The notes: generated by a model not told the origin, from the sequence alone. Shown: positions 37,504 to 51,182, counted from the first letter of the stretch. The stretch: DNA of 64,000 bases from Auanema rhodensis (GCA_964057225.1 OZ059898.1:9300001-9364000), one strand, 5' to 3'. Numbers and translations: made by a program.

Positions 37504-39004
37504 ATGAAGCTGAGGTGTTCACTGGAATGTGGAGTGGTTATTCACGCCAAACCAATTGAAAATAAAGACAGTGCAAGCGGTATAAATGAAAACTGAATAA
37601 ATTAACTTTTTATAAAAACTGCAGATGCAAATAGCTATAGAATATCTTTGTTCTCATCTGCCGATGAAAATAAAGAACTTGTGGGAAAGGATATTCCTTG
37701 GCCATCTCAGGAACAACATCCCAATGAGGTAACTTGTGTCGAATAGCCTGCGATATCTTGAACCTCGTTATATTATTTGCAGCTTTCCTATGTAATGGAG
37801 GACAATAGTGTAGTTCTGAAGAGTCCTACCACGGTCGCAGTAATAGCTGTGAAGTAGAATTTATAAAATATATTGAACTTAACATTTTGTCTCAGGCTGA
37901 ATTCCTTGTTTGGAGGTTCTTCTATAGTACTTAATGATAATACTCGTGTATACAAAAGTTTTTCTTCCAACCCTGTTACGTCATTCAATGCACATGGTTT
38001 GATCAATGCTTTACAAAAAGCAATCCAAAATAAGGTTGGGTATTACTTCTTTTCACTGCTAGGAAGTTAACATGTGCAGGAAAGTATCAAATTATGGAAA
38101 ACTGTGCTAAAAGAGCTTTCTTCCTATGATGGTCAATTATGTGGAGTTGTTCCTAATTCGGAACAGCTATTGTTACTTTCAGTATTGGATGGAATACAAG
38201 ATCATTCTTTATTAAAAGAACTTTGTTCCCAATTTTCATCTCGTAGACTTTTTAATTATCGGTGAGGGTTATTGATTTTAACTGTATTTGAATTTTTTTT
38301 AGATACCAGGAGAAGTTTTATACGACGTGTTTGGAACTGAAATTTTTCAATGTTTTAGCTGATACACTTGAGAGTAACACTATATTGCCTGAACAGGTTT
38401 TCGGACATCTTTTGAAGTATGCAACTAGGTATCCTTATTTTGTTTTGCCTTTACTGTTAATGATTCTGCTTAGTCTTCCCGATCATGAAGGTCTTAAAAT
38501 TGTGGTGGGTCTATTAAAGAAAGGGTTTTCCGAGACTGCAATGAGCTTGTCGGGAGTATCGTTCAATTCCACAGAATTCGCCATGTTTGTTCGTTGGTTA
38601 AGGTTGATTTTTAGTGACAATGGAAAAATTAATTTAGTTGATAAGGTTCGCTTTCCTCTCTCTCTTCGACCCTAATTAAATATTTTTTTAGTTACTGTCT
38701 TTATTAGGATCTTTGATTGATGCCAATAGTTCAAGATTAATTTGGGATTCTGAAACTCACCCCCATGTTTTAGAACTTATGAAAGATGTAGAAGATATGG
38801 TTAGCTATCAACATTTATGTTTTATCTTTTTTTTAACGAGAAAAGTGTCTTTATGTAGCTACAAAAATATTTCAGGCAACATTGTGCGATTCATATTTCA
38901 ATTTCGAAGTAGAACGTAAAAAAAAGCATGCTGTGCAGGAGGATTCGTTACCTCTCTACCGATTAAAGAAAGTTGAATTAAAACTCCGAAAGGTTGCTTG
39001 GTAA
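37504..39004 (+). CDS. unrecognised helical protein
   Basis: I do not recognise this gene. The ATG at 37504 lies two bases after TTGCAG, a probable trans-splice acceptor. Exons join across GT-AG introns to give about 400 residues. The N-terminal part (MKLRCSLECGVVIHAK, later YVMEDNSVVLKSP) looks like beta-strands; the rest is mostly helical, for example KLWKTVLKELSSYDGQLC and EFAMFVRWLRLIFSDNGK, with a hydrophobic FVLPLLLMILLSLP stretch that may be a buried helix. The C-terminus is basic (VERKKKHAVQ, KKVELKLRKVAW). This shape could suit a nucleolar scaffold but that is a guess. It is the first of four co-directional genes; the next starts 234 bases on. Confidence 0.6.
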
Positions 39005-39237
39005 ATTTCTTGAACGTTGGATGAAGTTGTTATGTCTTTTTGTTTTTACTGTTAACCGATTACTAAAAAATTCTTTGTTGGCCTTGTTATGTTGTTTCGA
39101 AAAATGTATCTTTGTATTTGAATAAATAAATTTATATATGCATATATCTATATGTAGGAGTTTGTTCTCCGCTTATATATTACTTCTTTGTTTATTGTTT
39201 ATATGCTTTCGCTAACAGTTTATAATACAGATATGAA

Positions 39238-42200
39238 ATGACCAAAAAGCTTTTATTTGTCACTCTATTTTGCATATGTCGCTGTGACAAATTCCTCTTG
39301 GAACCTTTCGATGTATGATATATTAATTTCTATTGAATATAAGTTGATGTTGCAGAAGGCAGGGGAAGTGCCTTGTGACATAGATGGCGGTGAACCCTGT
39401 GGAGTTAATGAAGTATGTATAGCGGAACAAAACACTGCTAGAGTAACTTCACAATCATTTTATCGTTTAATAATGATAATTCTTAGTTTGGACAATGCAA
39501 ATGTGCTAGTGGGTTCACAATGGAGGATGGGTTATGTGTTAGTATTGAAGAGAATGATGTTCACTCCAAAAATAATGTATGCTTGTAAACTTTAAGTTTT
39601 GATTTTGTGCCAATTTTATAGTCTATTATGTTTGAAATCGAGGGGCCCTCTACTATACATCTTCCGATGTCTTTTGTAGATTTCAGAGTATTACTTGATA
39701 CGAAGGAAAAAAGTAAACTAATGTTAAAGTTATTTTATATAAATTTGTTCAAGATCATAATTATAAGATACATTGGGATTTAGTGCGAGGGAACGGACTA
39801 GCTAGTTCCCTTTCATACAACGATGAAGTTCTACATTTAACTAATGTAATACGTGTAGTTAATGCCATAATTTATAATTATATCTCTTTTCAGTTGCTTG
39901 AAGGGACTCTGGAGTTCCGTGTTACAGTTTTGAGTTCTACACGTAGTGGACAAAAAGAATTTGTTTTACATGTCTTACCAGCCGAAAAAGAGAACATTCC
40001 TCCCAAAGCTATAATAAGACCGGAATCTCCCGTTCGTGGCGTTGAAGGCAACCAAATAGTATTAGATGCTGAAGGTACTATTTTGTTTAAATGATTCACA
40101 CAGAATGTTTAAGGTAGCTCTGACGATAAGCCCATTGCTTCGTATAAATGGTCGCAAGATAACGGACCCTCTGTTAATCTTCCAGCTTTGGATACTCCTG
40201 TTTTGAAGCTCGATAATCTTGTAAAAGGTGTTTATACCTTTAGGTATTTCGTATATGCATATATTTTGTGTATGTTGTGTATTAGCGTTGTTGTTTTCGA
40301 CGGAAACCATCTATCTTCAAATGCATCCGTCAAAGTTATTATTGAGGAAGAAAGAGATGACCCTCCGAAGTCAATCATTACTTTGTGTGGAAGCACCAGT
40401 ACAGGGTCAATTACGGTTAGATTACCCTTTCCTGATCTTAAACTATGTGGAAATTCCTCTACCGATGATAAGGTGCGCGTAGTGTATTTCTATTGATATT
40501 AGATGCATTTAAGGGTATAGTATCGTTCAGTTGGTACAGAGTTGATAAACTTACAGAAAAACTAACTGTAGATTCAGCTGGTTATTATCTCTTTTTTTAT
40601 TTTGTTTTTTCATTTTATTTTTATAGGATCTTCGACAAACATTTTAGTTTTAACAAATGTGCAAGCCAATGAAAAGTTGGGTCCTTATGAGTTCCAACTA
40701 GATGTGTCGGATTCGAAAGGGCAGAAAGACTCTTCTAGAATGACAATATTTGTTAACAAAGCTGATAATTTACCTCCAGGTTTGCTCGCATAACTGTTTT
40801 CTTATTTTTTGGTTTAGTTATTAAATCTGGAAGTAATCGAACAATATATCTTCCCGATACGAGCTTGGTTCTTGAAGCTTTTGTTAAAGATGATGGTAGT
40901 ATTGTCTCTTATGAGTGGTCTCAGATAAAGTACGATATCTTTTATTCATATAATTCGAGTCAATGTTTAGTGGCCCGAATATTGCCGTGATATCTAATAA
41001 GAATAAAGCTAAGTCAACTATTTCTGGACTTATAGAAGGAGCGTATACATTCCAATTTGATGTAGTAGATGATGGAGGTCTAAAAGCGTTTGATAAAATT
41101 AATGTTTATGTGCAGCGAGGTATTTTTCTTTCTTAATCAGCTGTGTCTCTACATTCTCAGGCAATAATGAGCATCCAATTGCAATTGCGAGTAACGTTAC
41201 TATTCGTCTTCCATTAGCTGTAGCTATTTTGAATGGAAGCTTGTCCACAGATGACGCAGGAATTGTTTCATACATGTGGGAGCCATCGGAATCTGTGCCA
41301 GCACAAATGGTAATTATTCTTATAATCAAAACTAACTTTAAATACGTGGATAGATTATACTTGACAATAGTGATACGAAACCAGTACTTTTCATTACGGG
41401 ATTAGTGAAAGGACATCATCTTTATACCCTGACTGTTAAAGATCAACAAAAAGCTGAAAATTCTACAGTTGTTTCGCTAGATGTTGAGCAAGGTGCGTTT
41501 TTCATTTAGTAATCAAAACATGAATTTGGTTGAAGGAGCTGAAGATTTGGAGTCTGTTGAACTGTTTCTTGAAAAAACATTAAAATGGAATCATCGAATG
41601 CGATCAAAGCTACAATCTAGAATAGAAGCAGTTATTTCTAGCGCAATTCCAGTTAATAAATATTTTAATTTTTTGAAATATCGTTGAGAATGTGTTCAGG
41701 AAATTACAACAGTCGATGTCCATTTTTCATCATTCGTTGAATCTTTTAATGGATTTCTTCGAGCTGTTTTCTGGATAACAACAGATCAAGGTTAAATTTT
41801 TTAAATTTTCAATGTCATCTTTATTTTATAGCTAAAAGATTGAAAAGGAACATACCCTTTACTCAAGATAGTGTAATGATAGCTAGTGAGGCAGTTACAA
41901 TTCTAGAGCAAGAATGGAGCATGTTTTCCGAGTTCAAAATAATATCGGTTCAAACATTGTGTTAGTTTAAAGAAACAAATTTTTTTATTCAATAATCTAG
42001 ACTGCAAATTGAATTGCTCCGGACACGGAAAATGTAGTGATTTGAGTAAGGAATGTATTTGCGATAGGTTTTGGATGCCTAATTTCTATTCATTTCTTTT
42101 TAATGGTTTGCGTAAATATGATTGCTGTAAGTTATAGAACGTTTAATCTAAAAAATTACATTTTCAAGCCTGGTCATCTTTATATGTTTTTATGTTGTTG

Positions 42201-42876
42201 TTATTTACCTTAATCGTATCAATTTCGTGGGTATTAACGAAAAAGCGTGTCATTTGGTTTGGACGTATAACCAAGCGAAGGTTCAGGAGAAAAAAAAGGT
42301 TTGTTTTTTGTTTTAGGTTAGTATCACATTAGTTTTAGGTATTCTGTTCTTCGGACAGATTCTGACGATGAAAAGGGTATTAGAAGAGGTCGAAATGGTT
42401 AGTCTATTTGAATTTAAGCAAGGCGGTGTTCTATGGGTATTATTTCTGTTCGGGTTCAGTAAACTTTAGACACCTGATAAATGATTTGAAATAATTTTAA
42501 ATTATCTATTATTTAGCATAAAAATAGCGTTAAAAATTTCAAACCATTCATGCGGTTATGTTCGGTTCTTTTTGAAATTGTTCCTTTTTTTGATGTTCAA
42601 AATTCTACGAATACATTGCGAATAGAGCTAAAAAGACATGACAGTTACAGTAGAATTACTGACACAAACAAATCGAACAGTGAAGGATGTATAATGAAAT
42701 TTGTAATATCGAACTCGTTTTCATTAGAAAAATAATCTTTTTCAATTATATTATGACGAAAATTGTTTATAGAACCTCGATTGATGCCATTGCCCGTGCC
42801 TTCATCAAGTGATTCTTATAACTCTGAAAGTGACGAATTATTACGTGGACCCAATTGGAAGGAATCAAATAATTAG
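39238..42876 (+). CDS. KIAA0319/KIAA0319L-like PKD-domain membrane protein
   Basis: Type I membrane protein of the cell surface and endosomes. Signal peptide MTKKLLFVTLFCICRC, then an EGF-like Cys segment (EPCGVNEVCIAEQ, CKCASGFTMEDGLC). About five PKD-type repeats follow, each with a YxWSQ or similar core (ASYKWSQDNG, VSYEWSQI, VSYMWEP) and a YTFRV-type strand (GVYTFRVVVFDG, GAYTFQFDVVDDG). A second Cys cluster CSGHGKCSDLSKECIC precedes the transmembrane helix SSLYVFMLLLFTLIVSISWV and a basic cytosolic tail with RYSVLRTDSDDEKG, comparable to the RYTILD region of the family, ending at 42876. Order and motifs match KIAA0319. The ATG at 39238 follows TACAG at 39226-39230. Some exon edges near 39620-39890 are uncertain. 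Confidence 0.85.
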
Positions 42877-43203
42877 AGTTACGCGAGTATTAATTAAAAA
42901 AATATTCATAATCTTTTTAGGATTCATTTTTTCTACGTTATAAACGATTTCGGAATGAAAAATTCTTTCAAAATATTGGAATTGGGATATTATTACGGGT
43001 TAATTACAAATGTGATATTAGCATTTTTAGTATTAAATTAATTATAATAATAAATATAACTGATTTGAACTGTTTTCGATAATATACTTCGTTTGTTCGA
43101 AGGTTTTCAGTTATCTCTGATTTTGCTCTAGTTATCATTTTTTAATTGTTTAGATTACGTTATAATATATAGCTAATGTTGGATGCAGAATATCCTAAAC
43201 GGC
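42877..43203. other. short gap between KIAA0319-like and TRAPPC9
   Basis: 327 bases, AT-rich, with GATGCAG at 43182-43188 that could be a trans-splice acceptor for TRAPPC9. No other feature. Confidence 0.5.
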
Positions 43204-46200
43204 ATGGAGTGTGTGCCAACACCTGAAGATCACTGCAAAGTAGTTATTCTTGTACGGCAGGTAATGTTGAAGCATTATATTTCTTATGGAAAAAGTTTTA
43301 TTCTAGTTGGGGTCGAAAAATTCTGTATTATTCAATAGATTGTTTGATAGATTAACAAGACAAAACACTATACAAGGTATGCTTCGCCATGTTCGAGTAT
43401 TTGAGTAATGTTTTTTAGTCGCAGAAAATTCTCGTCGATTTTTCCATGCTAATTTTATAACAACTGTTAATACTGAACTTTCAAAGTTTGCTGAACTTCA
43501 TGTTGGTCATAACGTTTTTCTTTATTATACCACATGTTTTAGTGCTATCATCGGGTTCTAGGTGTCATTGGTGTTGGTTCTGCTTCAGCTTCACAGCCGG
43601 AAGAGCAAAAAAGGTCAAGCGAAGAGTGTACTGCAGATAATCTTCGTAAATATTCGTCTGTAAACAATTGTTCCTTAAATGAAGTAAAAACGAACTATGA
43701 AAAGTTGAAGAGTGAATATTCAACTCATCTTGTAGACAGTCGATGTATTCTTGTAGGGTATAATTCGGTGAGACAACTTAATTTAACTGCGAATTTCGGT
43801 GGTTGTAGGATGAAGTTAACTCTACTTTCGCCAGCCGTGATATTTTTGCTTTCTCTTCCTTGGAAGAATCAGATGATTTGGAAGTTGGCATAAGAGACTA
43901 CTTAAGATCAATTTACTTTGTCCTTGAAAGCAAAAGAATGGATCTTTCATTTGAAAAAATGGTTTTTTAAAGATTTTATTATTTTTTAATCTCAAGAAAA
44001 TGTTAGGAACCGCCTCCAACGATTGTGCTACCTGAAGAAGAGAAATTTAGAATTGGATTAGAAAATAAGGCTTCTAAGTCCTACAGGTATGAAGCTCTTT
44101 ATATTTATTTTCGTTTTCTTTTCAGAAAAAAATGCATTGGGAGATGTCGCAAACAACACGCGGACTTCACTATGATGGCTGGCTTACCTCAAGTTGCTCT
44201 TGAATCCTACCAAGCTGCAATTGAGCTGCTTAAATCATCAAATGATCTTTTGTGGCTTGCAGGTAAGGCAGTTATGGAAATATTGGAGTTACTTATGTCT
44301 ATAACAGGTGCGTATGAAGGTTGGGCATGTGCAGCAATGACAGTAAAATTTGAAAGCTACAACGATCTGTGTTCTGTATCTATGTCTAGAACTACAAGTA
44401 TGACGCCCCAGCAAATGCGTGAAGCGCAGGAGTGTCGCTCAAATGGACCTACTTTACCAAATGTGTAAGTGATTTGTGTTATTGTTCGGTGGAGGGAGTC
44501 CCATCTCGGTTCCACTTCCTGCGCATGTATGTTCCTCCTATTTCTCCCATATATAGCTCTGCGCATGCTCTACAAAGACACCGACCAGAAAGTAACGGCT
44601 CTATTTGTGATGAAGAAAAGAAGAAATCCAGACTGTGGCAAGGGCTCAGATCTGAAAGGTGTGATGTATAATTTGATAATCAATATCCTTATTTCCTTAT
44701 TTATTCTAACAGATCATTGTTTTATAAGATAAATGGTTGACGTAATACCTTTTTCAGATCGAAAGAAAGAATCGAATTCTCACATATCTTAGAGCGTTTT
44801 GAAAATGCTCTTGAAAACTACAGTAAATTTTCTTTCGCTGCTTTGATAGAATACAATTGCATGATGAAAGCAGTATCTCTTTTTCAACGTCAACGTGAAT
44901 ACATTCAAATGGAGGTAGAACATTTTTGTCTGATTTGAACTGTATGTTCTTTAGGCGTTTCACAGAGACCATGTAGGCAAGTACCTGGATGACAGCTTCA
45001 CACGATTAAATCACTATGCGAAGTCAATGATTTGCAATAATTCAGCTGTTCTATATAAGCACGTATGAATATTGCTAATTTTATTAAATTCTAGCCGAAA
45101 TTTAGATTGGATTTCATAGGAAAAGTTCTTTTTTTGCTAGACTTGGAGTATTATTTCGTTTGCATGTAGCTGATGGAGAGCAGCGAACAGTTCACGATTA
45201 CAGATCTGTTTATCCTGTTTTATACAAGTAATCTTTATCTATATTTTATAAGTACCTTTTTTTCAAACATTTAAGAACACTAGCGGGATATGGGATTCCT
45301 GATGACGTCCGTGAGCATAAGACCTATTGCAGTTCTAAGGGGCCTGTGCAAATGCAAATTAAAGCTCTTCATGAAGTCTATACAGCAGCAATGAGAGCAG
45401 ATCTTTCTCAAGCTGCTATTCGTCATTTATGTTGTTTAATTCAAGTAAGTGGTATTGTAGTAGTTCTGAACAACATATTCATTAATAGGTGTATCATGAT
45501 GATATGGAACATTCTATGCTCACTCGGTTATTCGAAGATTTAATTTCACTTGTAAAAAATGATCAAAGTGGACATATATTGGGACAACGTATTTCTCTAC
45601 AACTAGGCAATATAATATTACCACCTTTACAATTGACCCGCTTTCCTTCGATAACGTAAGCCAATCTCAAAAATTTTTTGGTAATTGTCTTCTAGTCAAC
45701 CCGAGCTTTGTTCTCTCCCTCCTCATCTTTCGCCCAATGTGATCAAGAGAGAAAGTGCTCAGCCTGCTATTTTTATTTATTCGCCCTTTCAATCAAAGAA
45801 AAGCAGCAATGGTTTACACATATTAAAGCAATATTAAAAAAAAATTTTTTTTAGATATTACTTGGGTAGTTAATTGTCCATGTGAAGTATCCGTATTGGT
45901 TTACAATTGTCGGAATGTCGAGCTAACTGTCAGGTAATTAATTAGCTTTTTTCGTATATGCTATAGATGATTCTTTAAGAGAATTATGTTTGGTCTCAGA
46001 AGGCTGTTCCTTTGAGCCTGTTCCTGTTCGCTTAATCTTGCCTGCGGCAGGAATAGGAGTTTCACCTGCACGTATCAAGCTGATAGGTGTACCAAGGTGA
46101 TAGTTCTATTTTAAAATGATAACTATTTCTTACCTTTAGATCTCCAGGGAAATTAACTATTACAGGGTATACTTGTGAAGTTTTTGGTTTGAGAAATGTG

Positions 46201-48082
46201 TGTAGATTGGAATCATCATGCCATCCTTTGACGGTACTGAGATCTATGCTACTCAGTTTTATTTGATTTTTAAAGGTGAATGTATTGCCACCCTTAGCAT
46301 CTATGAAAATACGCAGTTCTTTACCTCGAGCTCCTATTCAAGAAGACGAAGAGGAGCCTAGCTGTGAATCCACAGTTTATTCAGGACAAATGTTGGTATC
46401 TTACCCTTATGAATGTTAAAATTATATTATAGATTTGAGCATTCTCTCTCTGTTAGTAATCCGAGCAATATTCGAATACGCAAAGCACGATTGCAAATTT
46501 GGCAGCCAAAAGTATAATTTATTTCCATATGTGCATGTGCATTTTATACTACTATTGCAGGTGTCGGGAGGACCTCATTTAATTGAACTGTTAAATTCAG
46601 GAGACAATTCCGTGGAAGAAGATGTTGTGTTCAGCCTCGACCCTCTGGAAGTTAGAGAGATTCGATTTAAGATTTTCGGAATTGATCCTACTGCAACCGC
46701 TGATGATGATAATGGAGAAGATAAGGTTTTTTGTTTATATTTTTTATATCTCATTTTTAACGCAATTCAGATTGTTGAAACTGTTTTACCTCTCGCGTCA
46801 ACTGCCGCTGAAGAAGTTTTGCCAGATGGGGGGCAACATGATCTAATTCCATATATTGGTCGTTTGTTAACTTGTCAATTTGTAATTCAGTACGAGTCAG
46901 ATGTGAACGGAGAAAATGGCGAAGTGGAGTCTCCTATCTATTTTCAGTATATAATACCTGTTTCAGGTTTATGAACGATCTTCCCGATTATCACTTGCCG
47001 TTTGCATAGTTCCTGCATTAACTGTTTCGGCCTGGCATGTATTGCCGGGGGATGGCCCATTCTCTCGTTATATTGTTGTCGATGTTACTAATAGTACAGA
47101 ACACGATGCTGAACTTGTATACAGTCAAACGCGTCGTATGAATGTTTTACCCAAAGAAACATGCAGGTTTAGTTTGCATTATAAAACTATTTTTTAATTT
47201 TTATATAGAGTGCCTCTGCTTTCTCCTTGCTGTGCTGATGTGGCAGGACGTGCTTTCTATGCGGCTACTCAAAAAGACAGCCATATGATGCAGCGAATTG
47301 AGGTAATTTCCATTTATAATCTTTTAAAATTGTTTCCATATAGGTGGAACGTTTAAGAAGAACACTTGAGCGGCATGTTGCGAGACATCTGGATATTAGA
47401 TGGACTATACCGGCGATGGCGGTATTATTTTTGGGCTATATATTATTTTATTTCAAGTACTTCAGTTAGAAGGTTTAGTTCCTGTCGGTGCACTCCTTTC
47501 GTCTGTATCCTTGCTAAAACAACTTGTTTTACCTGCAATCTCTTTAGGTAATACAAGATCATCTATTGAATTAACGGTTTTTTTAATGTAGATATTACGG
47601 TTAATGGAGTTCCATATCTAAGTGAAGATGATATTAATGTAGGAATTGGAGAAGTGATTACACTCAAAGTTGCTATAATTTCGTCTTTGGAATGTATTTT
47701 CCCTTTTCTGTATTTGTGCATTTAATTTCTATTAGATAACTTCGATGGGATAATGTCATTGGGCTGTTATCAAGAAATTTCGAATCAGTTTGGTACCATA
47801 GATCGCTTGGAAAATGTACTGCTTCTTGGGGGGAAAAAAGTTCCATTTTCGGTACCTAGTTGCGTAAGTCAAATTTTAATATAAATGCATATATTAATAT
47901 TCCAGGCAACTAAATCAATTCCTGCTCCACAATCTATAGTTAATTTTAAATTGATGTTCCGAGTTGAGGGTAATCATAAATTGCGCCCTGTTATCGTCAG
48001 CAGAAACACCTCTGATACTCTTTTTTCCGATGATGTTTTTGTTACTCCGATTGGGTTTAGTGTATGTACGAAAAGTCACTAG
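43204..48082 (+). CDS. trappc9: TRAPPC9 (NIBP/Trs120), TRAPPII complex subunit
   Basis: Large subunit of the TRAPPII complex, a Rab-GEF acting at the Golgi and endosomes. Begins MECVPTPEDHCKVVILVRQ, matching the family opening PxxEDHxxxLVVVxP. Diagnostic blocks follow in family order: DSRCILVGY, YLRSIYFVLESKRMD, KKCIGRCRKQHADF, AIELLKSSNDLLWLAGAYEG, ILERFENALENYSKF, IGFHRKSSFFARLGVLFRLH, MQIKALHEVYTAAMRA, QPAIFIYSPFQ, ITWVVNCPCEVSVLVYN, KLIGVPRSPGKLTITGY and SMKIRSSLPRAP, with a C-terminal beta-rich region. Many introns are 40-60 bases. Stop TAG at 48080-48082. Symbol given from orthology of sequence pattern. Second-last of the four-gene + strand cluster; the next gene starts 470 bases on. 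No key region appears missing. Confidence 0.93.
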
Positions 48083-48551
48083 TGCAAAATACGAGTTTAA
48101 ATGTATTCATTAATAAGCACCTGACCTATTCCTTTTATTTTTAAAACTCTAGTTTTTTTATCTAGTCTTTCCTGCATTTATTTTCACATGCTCCCAAAAT
48201 TATGCATTCTAACCTTTCTTTTCTTAATTGCATACTTCTTATTCAAGCATTTTATTTATGTAAAAAAAGTGGACACTCATAATTTTATATGCATTTTTTG
48301 GTTTTTCTTTAAATTTCATCTATAATACTTTACCTATATAATATAGATGATTTTTTAAATAGTATGTTGCCAGTTATTTTTTGTGTTTAACGGTTGCATT
48401 ACCGCACAATATTTTGTTATTTTTAATATAAGCATGTAAAAAATGTATGCATACAGATTGAAGGATCCAATAGAGACTGGTGGTAATAGGTTCAAAAACG
48501 AACAGGTCGGATAACTATTGGATCAAATGATACTCGAGCATAGAGAGGCAC
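48083..48551. other. gap between TRAPPC9 and the TAF gene
   Basis: 469 bases, T-rich, with a possible trans-splice acceptor CATACAG near 48451. The ATG at 48552 starts the next gene. No other coding signal. Confidence 0.5.
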
Positions 48552-50732
48552 ATGGAAGCACAATGCGTTCACAATGCCTCGGAGCAGATTGCTCGGGCGG
48601 AGGTACTTAATAATTAATATATTCGGGGTAGTTTTTTATTTAGCTCGAAGCGTGCACTGCTCGTGTGATGTTCCAAATAGGGTTTAGCCATGCTAGCGAA
48701 TCTTCCGTAGATATTTTAAGCGATCTCACTAGAAAGTATATTCAGAAAATGTGTGCTACTCTGCGTTGGGTTTCTGAACATTGTAAGATCTTTTTCCAAT
48801 TCATTTTTGTAACTAATTGTTGTTTTAGGTGGGCGAACAGAAGTGAGTATGGGGGATGTAGAATATGCATACCGTCAGATGAATATCAATGTAGATGAAA
48901 TGAATGATTATATGAACCAGGTTCGCAACTATATGCCCTTACGAGTTGTGAGTTTGATGTTATCCTTAGCTTAGTTTTATAAAATATTTTCAAGTTGCCT
49001 CACTTAAAATCGAATGTCACTCTGCGACAATTTAAAAGTCGAAATGATTTACCCTCTCCTAATCGACATCCAGATTTTCCTTCATGGGTTCCTACAACTT
49101 GCACCAGTTATAACTCAGGCAAGCCATCTTCACCACGAGAATCTAAGAAGTATGTGAAAAAAACAGTGCATTATCTCTACGATTTATTCCAGTGTTGCGC
49201 AACTTGTTCGCGCTCCGGCTTTGCCTGATTTTTCAGATCAAAATGCAATATCTCTCGGTCTCTGTAAATTGAAGAAACATCAAGATCAAGGCAGAAATGT
49301 TCTAACTCAGCGAGTTTGTTTCGACTATGAAATAATCAAAATTGACCAACTATTTTAGCCTCTATATCATAATCAGAATTTAATGAAGCGTACTCAATCA
49401 TCGTGTTCAGTATCGCAACCACCGTCTAGGCCTCTCTCCAGAATTAGCGTTCCAAAAACAGGTGTTTTTCTCAATACTATTCATTTATATTTATTTTGTA
49501 GAAGTCGAAAGTGACAAAAGTCATTCACCTGACGTTGACTTGCCTATTTCGAACACTCCCAGTGTTCCAATGTTCAAGAGGCGTTTAATCAAAAGGCGAA
49601 GCGATGTATTTTTGTTTGTGTGAGCGCTATTAAAATGTCTATTTAGGAGACTCCAACTCCACCCCTTTGTGCTCCAAGCCCTTCTGCACTCGGGAAAATT
49701 CGCTCTGATCACTTTAGTGTGCTTGATATTCTGCAGAATGCCTCATCATGTCCTGTTTCTCCTGCTCCACAATCTGTTCCAGCTCCTGCAGCTTCCCACC
49801 CTCTACTCACTCAAAACCATGCCATTACAAAAACACAGGTAAGTGAGACGTAAGGGAAAAAATATAATATGTTTCTTATCAGCCTAATAGTTGTATTCAA
49901 CATGGGAGTCTACTTACGGTTGCATCTGATTTGATAAGTGGTATGTACTTAATATTTCAAGTTTCCTCATCATTTAAATAAATTTTAGATCCCGGAGGAG
50001 TCGTAAGTGCTGCTCTGGCTGGTAGATCTGCGCCATCACTCCCTCCGCCTGTAGCACCTATTCCAAGGAACAGCATGAATTTATATGAGCCTCCTGAAGT
50101 TGACGAACAGCCTACGAGACTGGTCCAGATGGCAATTTTGCGTCATCTGTTCACATTAGATTCTAATCTACCTGTTCAACTTTCTCAGGTTTGTTGCTTT
50201 GTTTGATATATGTATTAGCTGTAAGCAGGCTTTTAATCAAATTGCTGGACACCGTGAAAAGTCACCCGCTCAAGAACATCGGAACAAGCCAATCTATCAT
50301 ATTGTGCGCAGTGAATCGTCAGCTGGTGAAGAGCCGGTAATTTTCGATTAGTGTCGTGCGCATTGCATTTTTAAGGTTCGCGTTTTACCGCCGCTGAAGA
50401 TTAGAATCAGTCGAGGTTTTGAAGAGGGAGAAAGTGTGGAACCTTCACCAGTGAGTGTTATTAGTCATTCTCCGACTGACACCGATGACTCTGATGATGG
50501 AATAGAAAGGGTAATATTTTGTGTACATTCCTGATGTTACCTACACATTCAATTGTTGCAGAAACGCCGCCATAAAAAGAAAAAGAAAAAGAAGAAGAAA
50601 CACAAGCAAATGGATGAAGCAGATTTGGATTCTAGTCAACCTTCGCCTTGTGAAATAAAGGATGATGGTGGTGGTATTCGTTTAAAGATTAGATTGAGAC
50701 CACCTTCCAGACCGTCATCGAACGCATCCTAA
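48552..50732 (+). CDS. TFIID subunit with Bromo_TP histone fold (TAF3-like, TAF8 possible)
   Basis: Subunit of the RNA polymerase II general factor TFIID. Exon one is 48552-48602 (MEAQCVHNASEQIARAE) and joins in phase to the histone fold: ARVMFQIGFSHASESSVDIL, RKYIQKMCATLRWVSEH, SMGDVEYAYRQMNINVDEM, the order of alpha1-alpha2-alpha3 with a D/N-rich loop. Then come FKSRNDLPSPNRHPDFP, a long Pro/Ser-rich disordered part, and a strongly basic KKKKKKHKQ run near the C-terminus, ending RLRPPSRPSSNAS. TAF3 fits for the basic run and tail, but no PHD finger (which human TAF3 has) is visible; the HPDFPSW segment recalls TAF8. I prefer TAF3-like. AATAAA at 50938. Confidence 0.75.
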
Positions 50733-51182
50733 TGTTTTTGCACCATCATTCCAAATATGTTCTAACAATGTTTAATTATTATATTATGATTATCTTATGA
50801 GTCTCATTTCATCATCTCATTCTTGTTTTCTGTATCTTTGTTTTTTTTTTGAGTTTTGGTTGGTTTTGCCTCCCGAGTCGGGTACCTTTTAAATCTCTCA
50901 ATGATCCCTGTTTTGTTCTTTATATTTATTGGGCAATAATAAATGATAATTCAAAGTTTATTTGCTGAACTTAAAATTTTGGACGCAGGAAGATTTTTAT
51001 GCATCATTTAGCAAGTTTTGTAGGTAGATGATAAGCTCATTGTAAATATCTGAAACAATGTGTTTAGAGCTATGAATAGGTCTATAAACAAACTATGGAG
51101 TAAATTGTTCACCGATGACAATAAAATTTTAGTGACACTTATTTTATCGGTTTCGTGAAGTTTCTATAGTTTAAAAATTTTT
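50733..51182. other. convergent 3' gap
   Basis: 450 bases between the stop of the TAF gene and the stop of the - strand FAR-like gene. Contains AATAAA at 50938. No other feature. Confidence 0.6.

Noticed and set aside
43705-44566. Several open frames on both strands
   Set aside because: They are shadows of TRAPPC9 exons or run through its introns.
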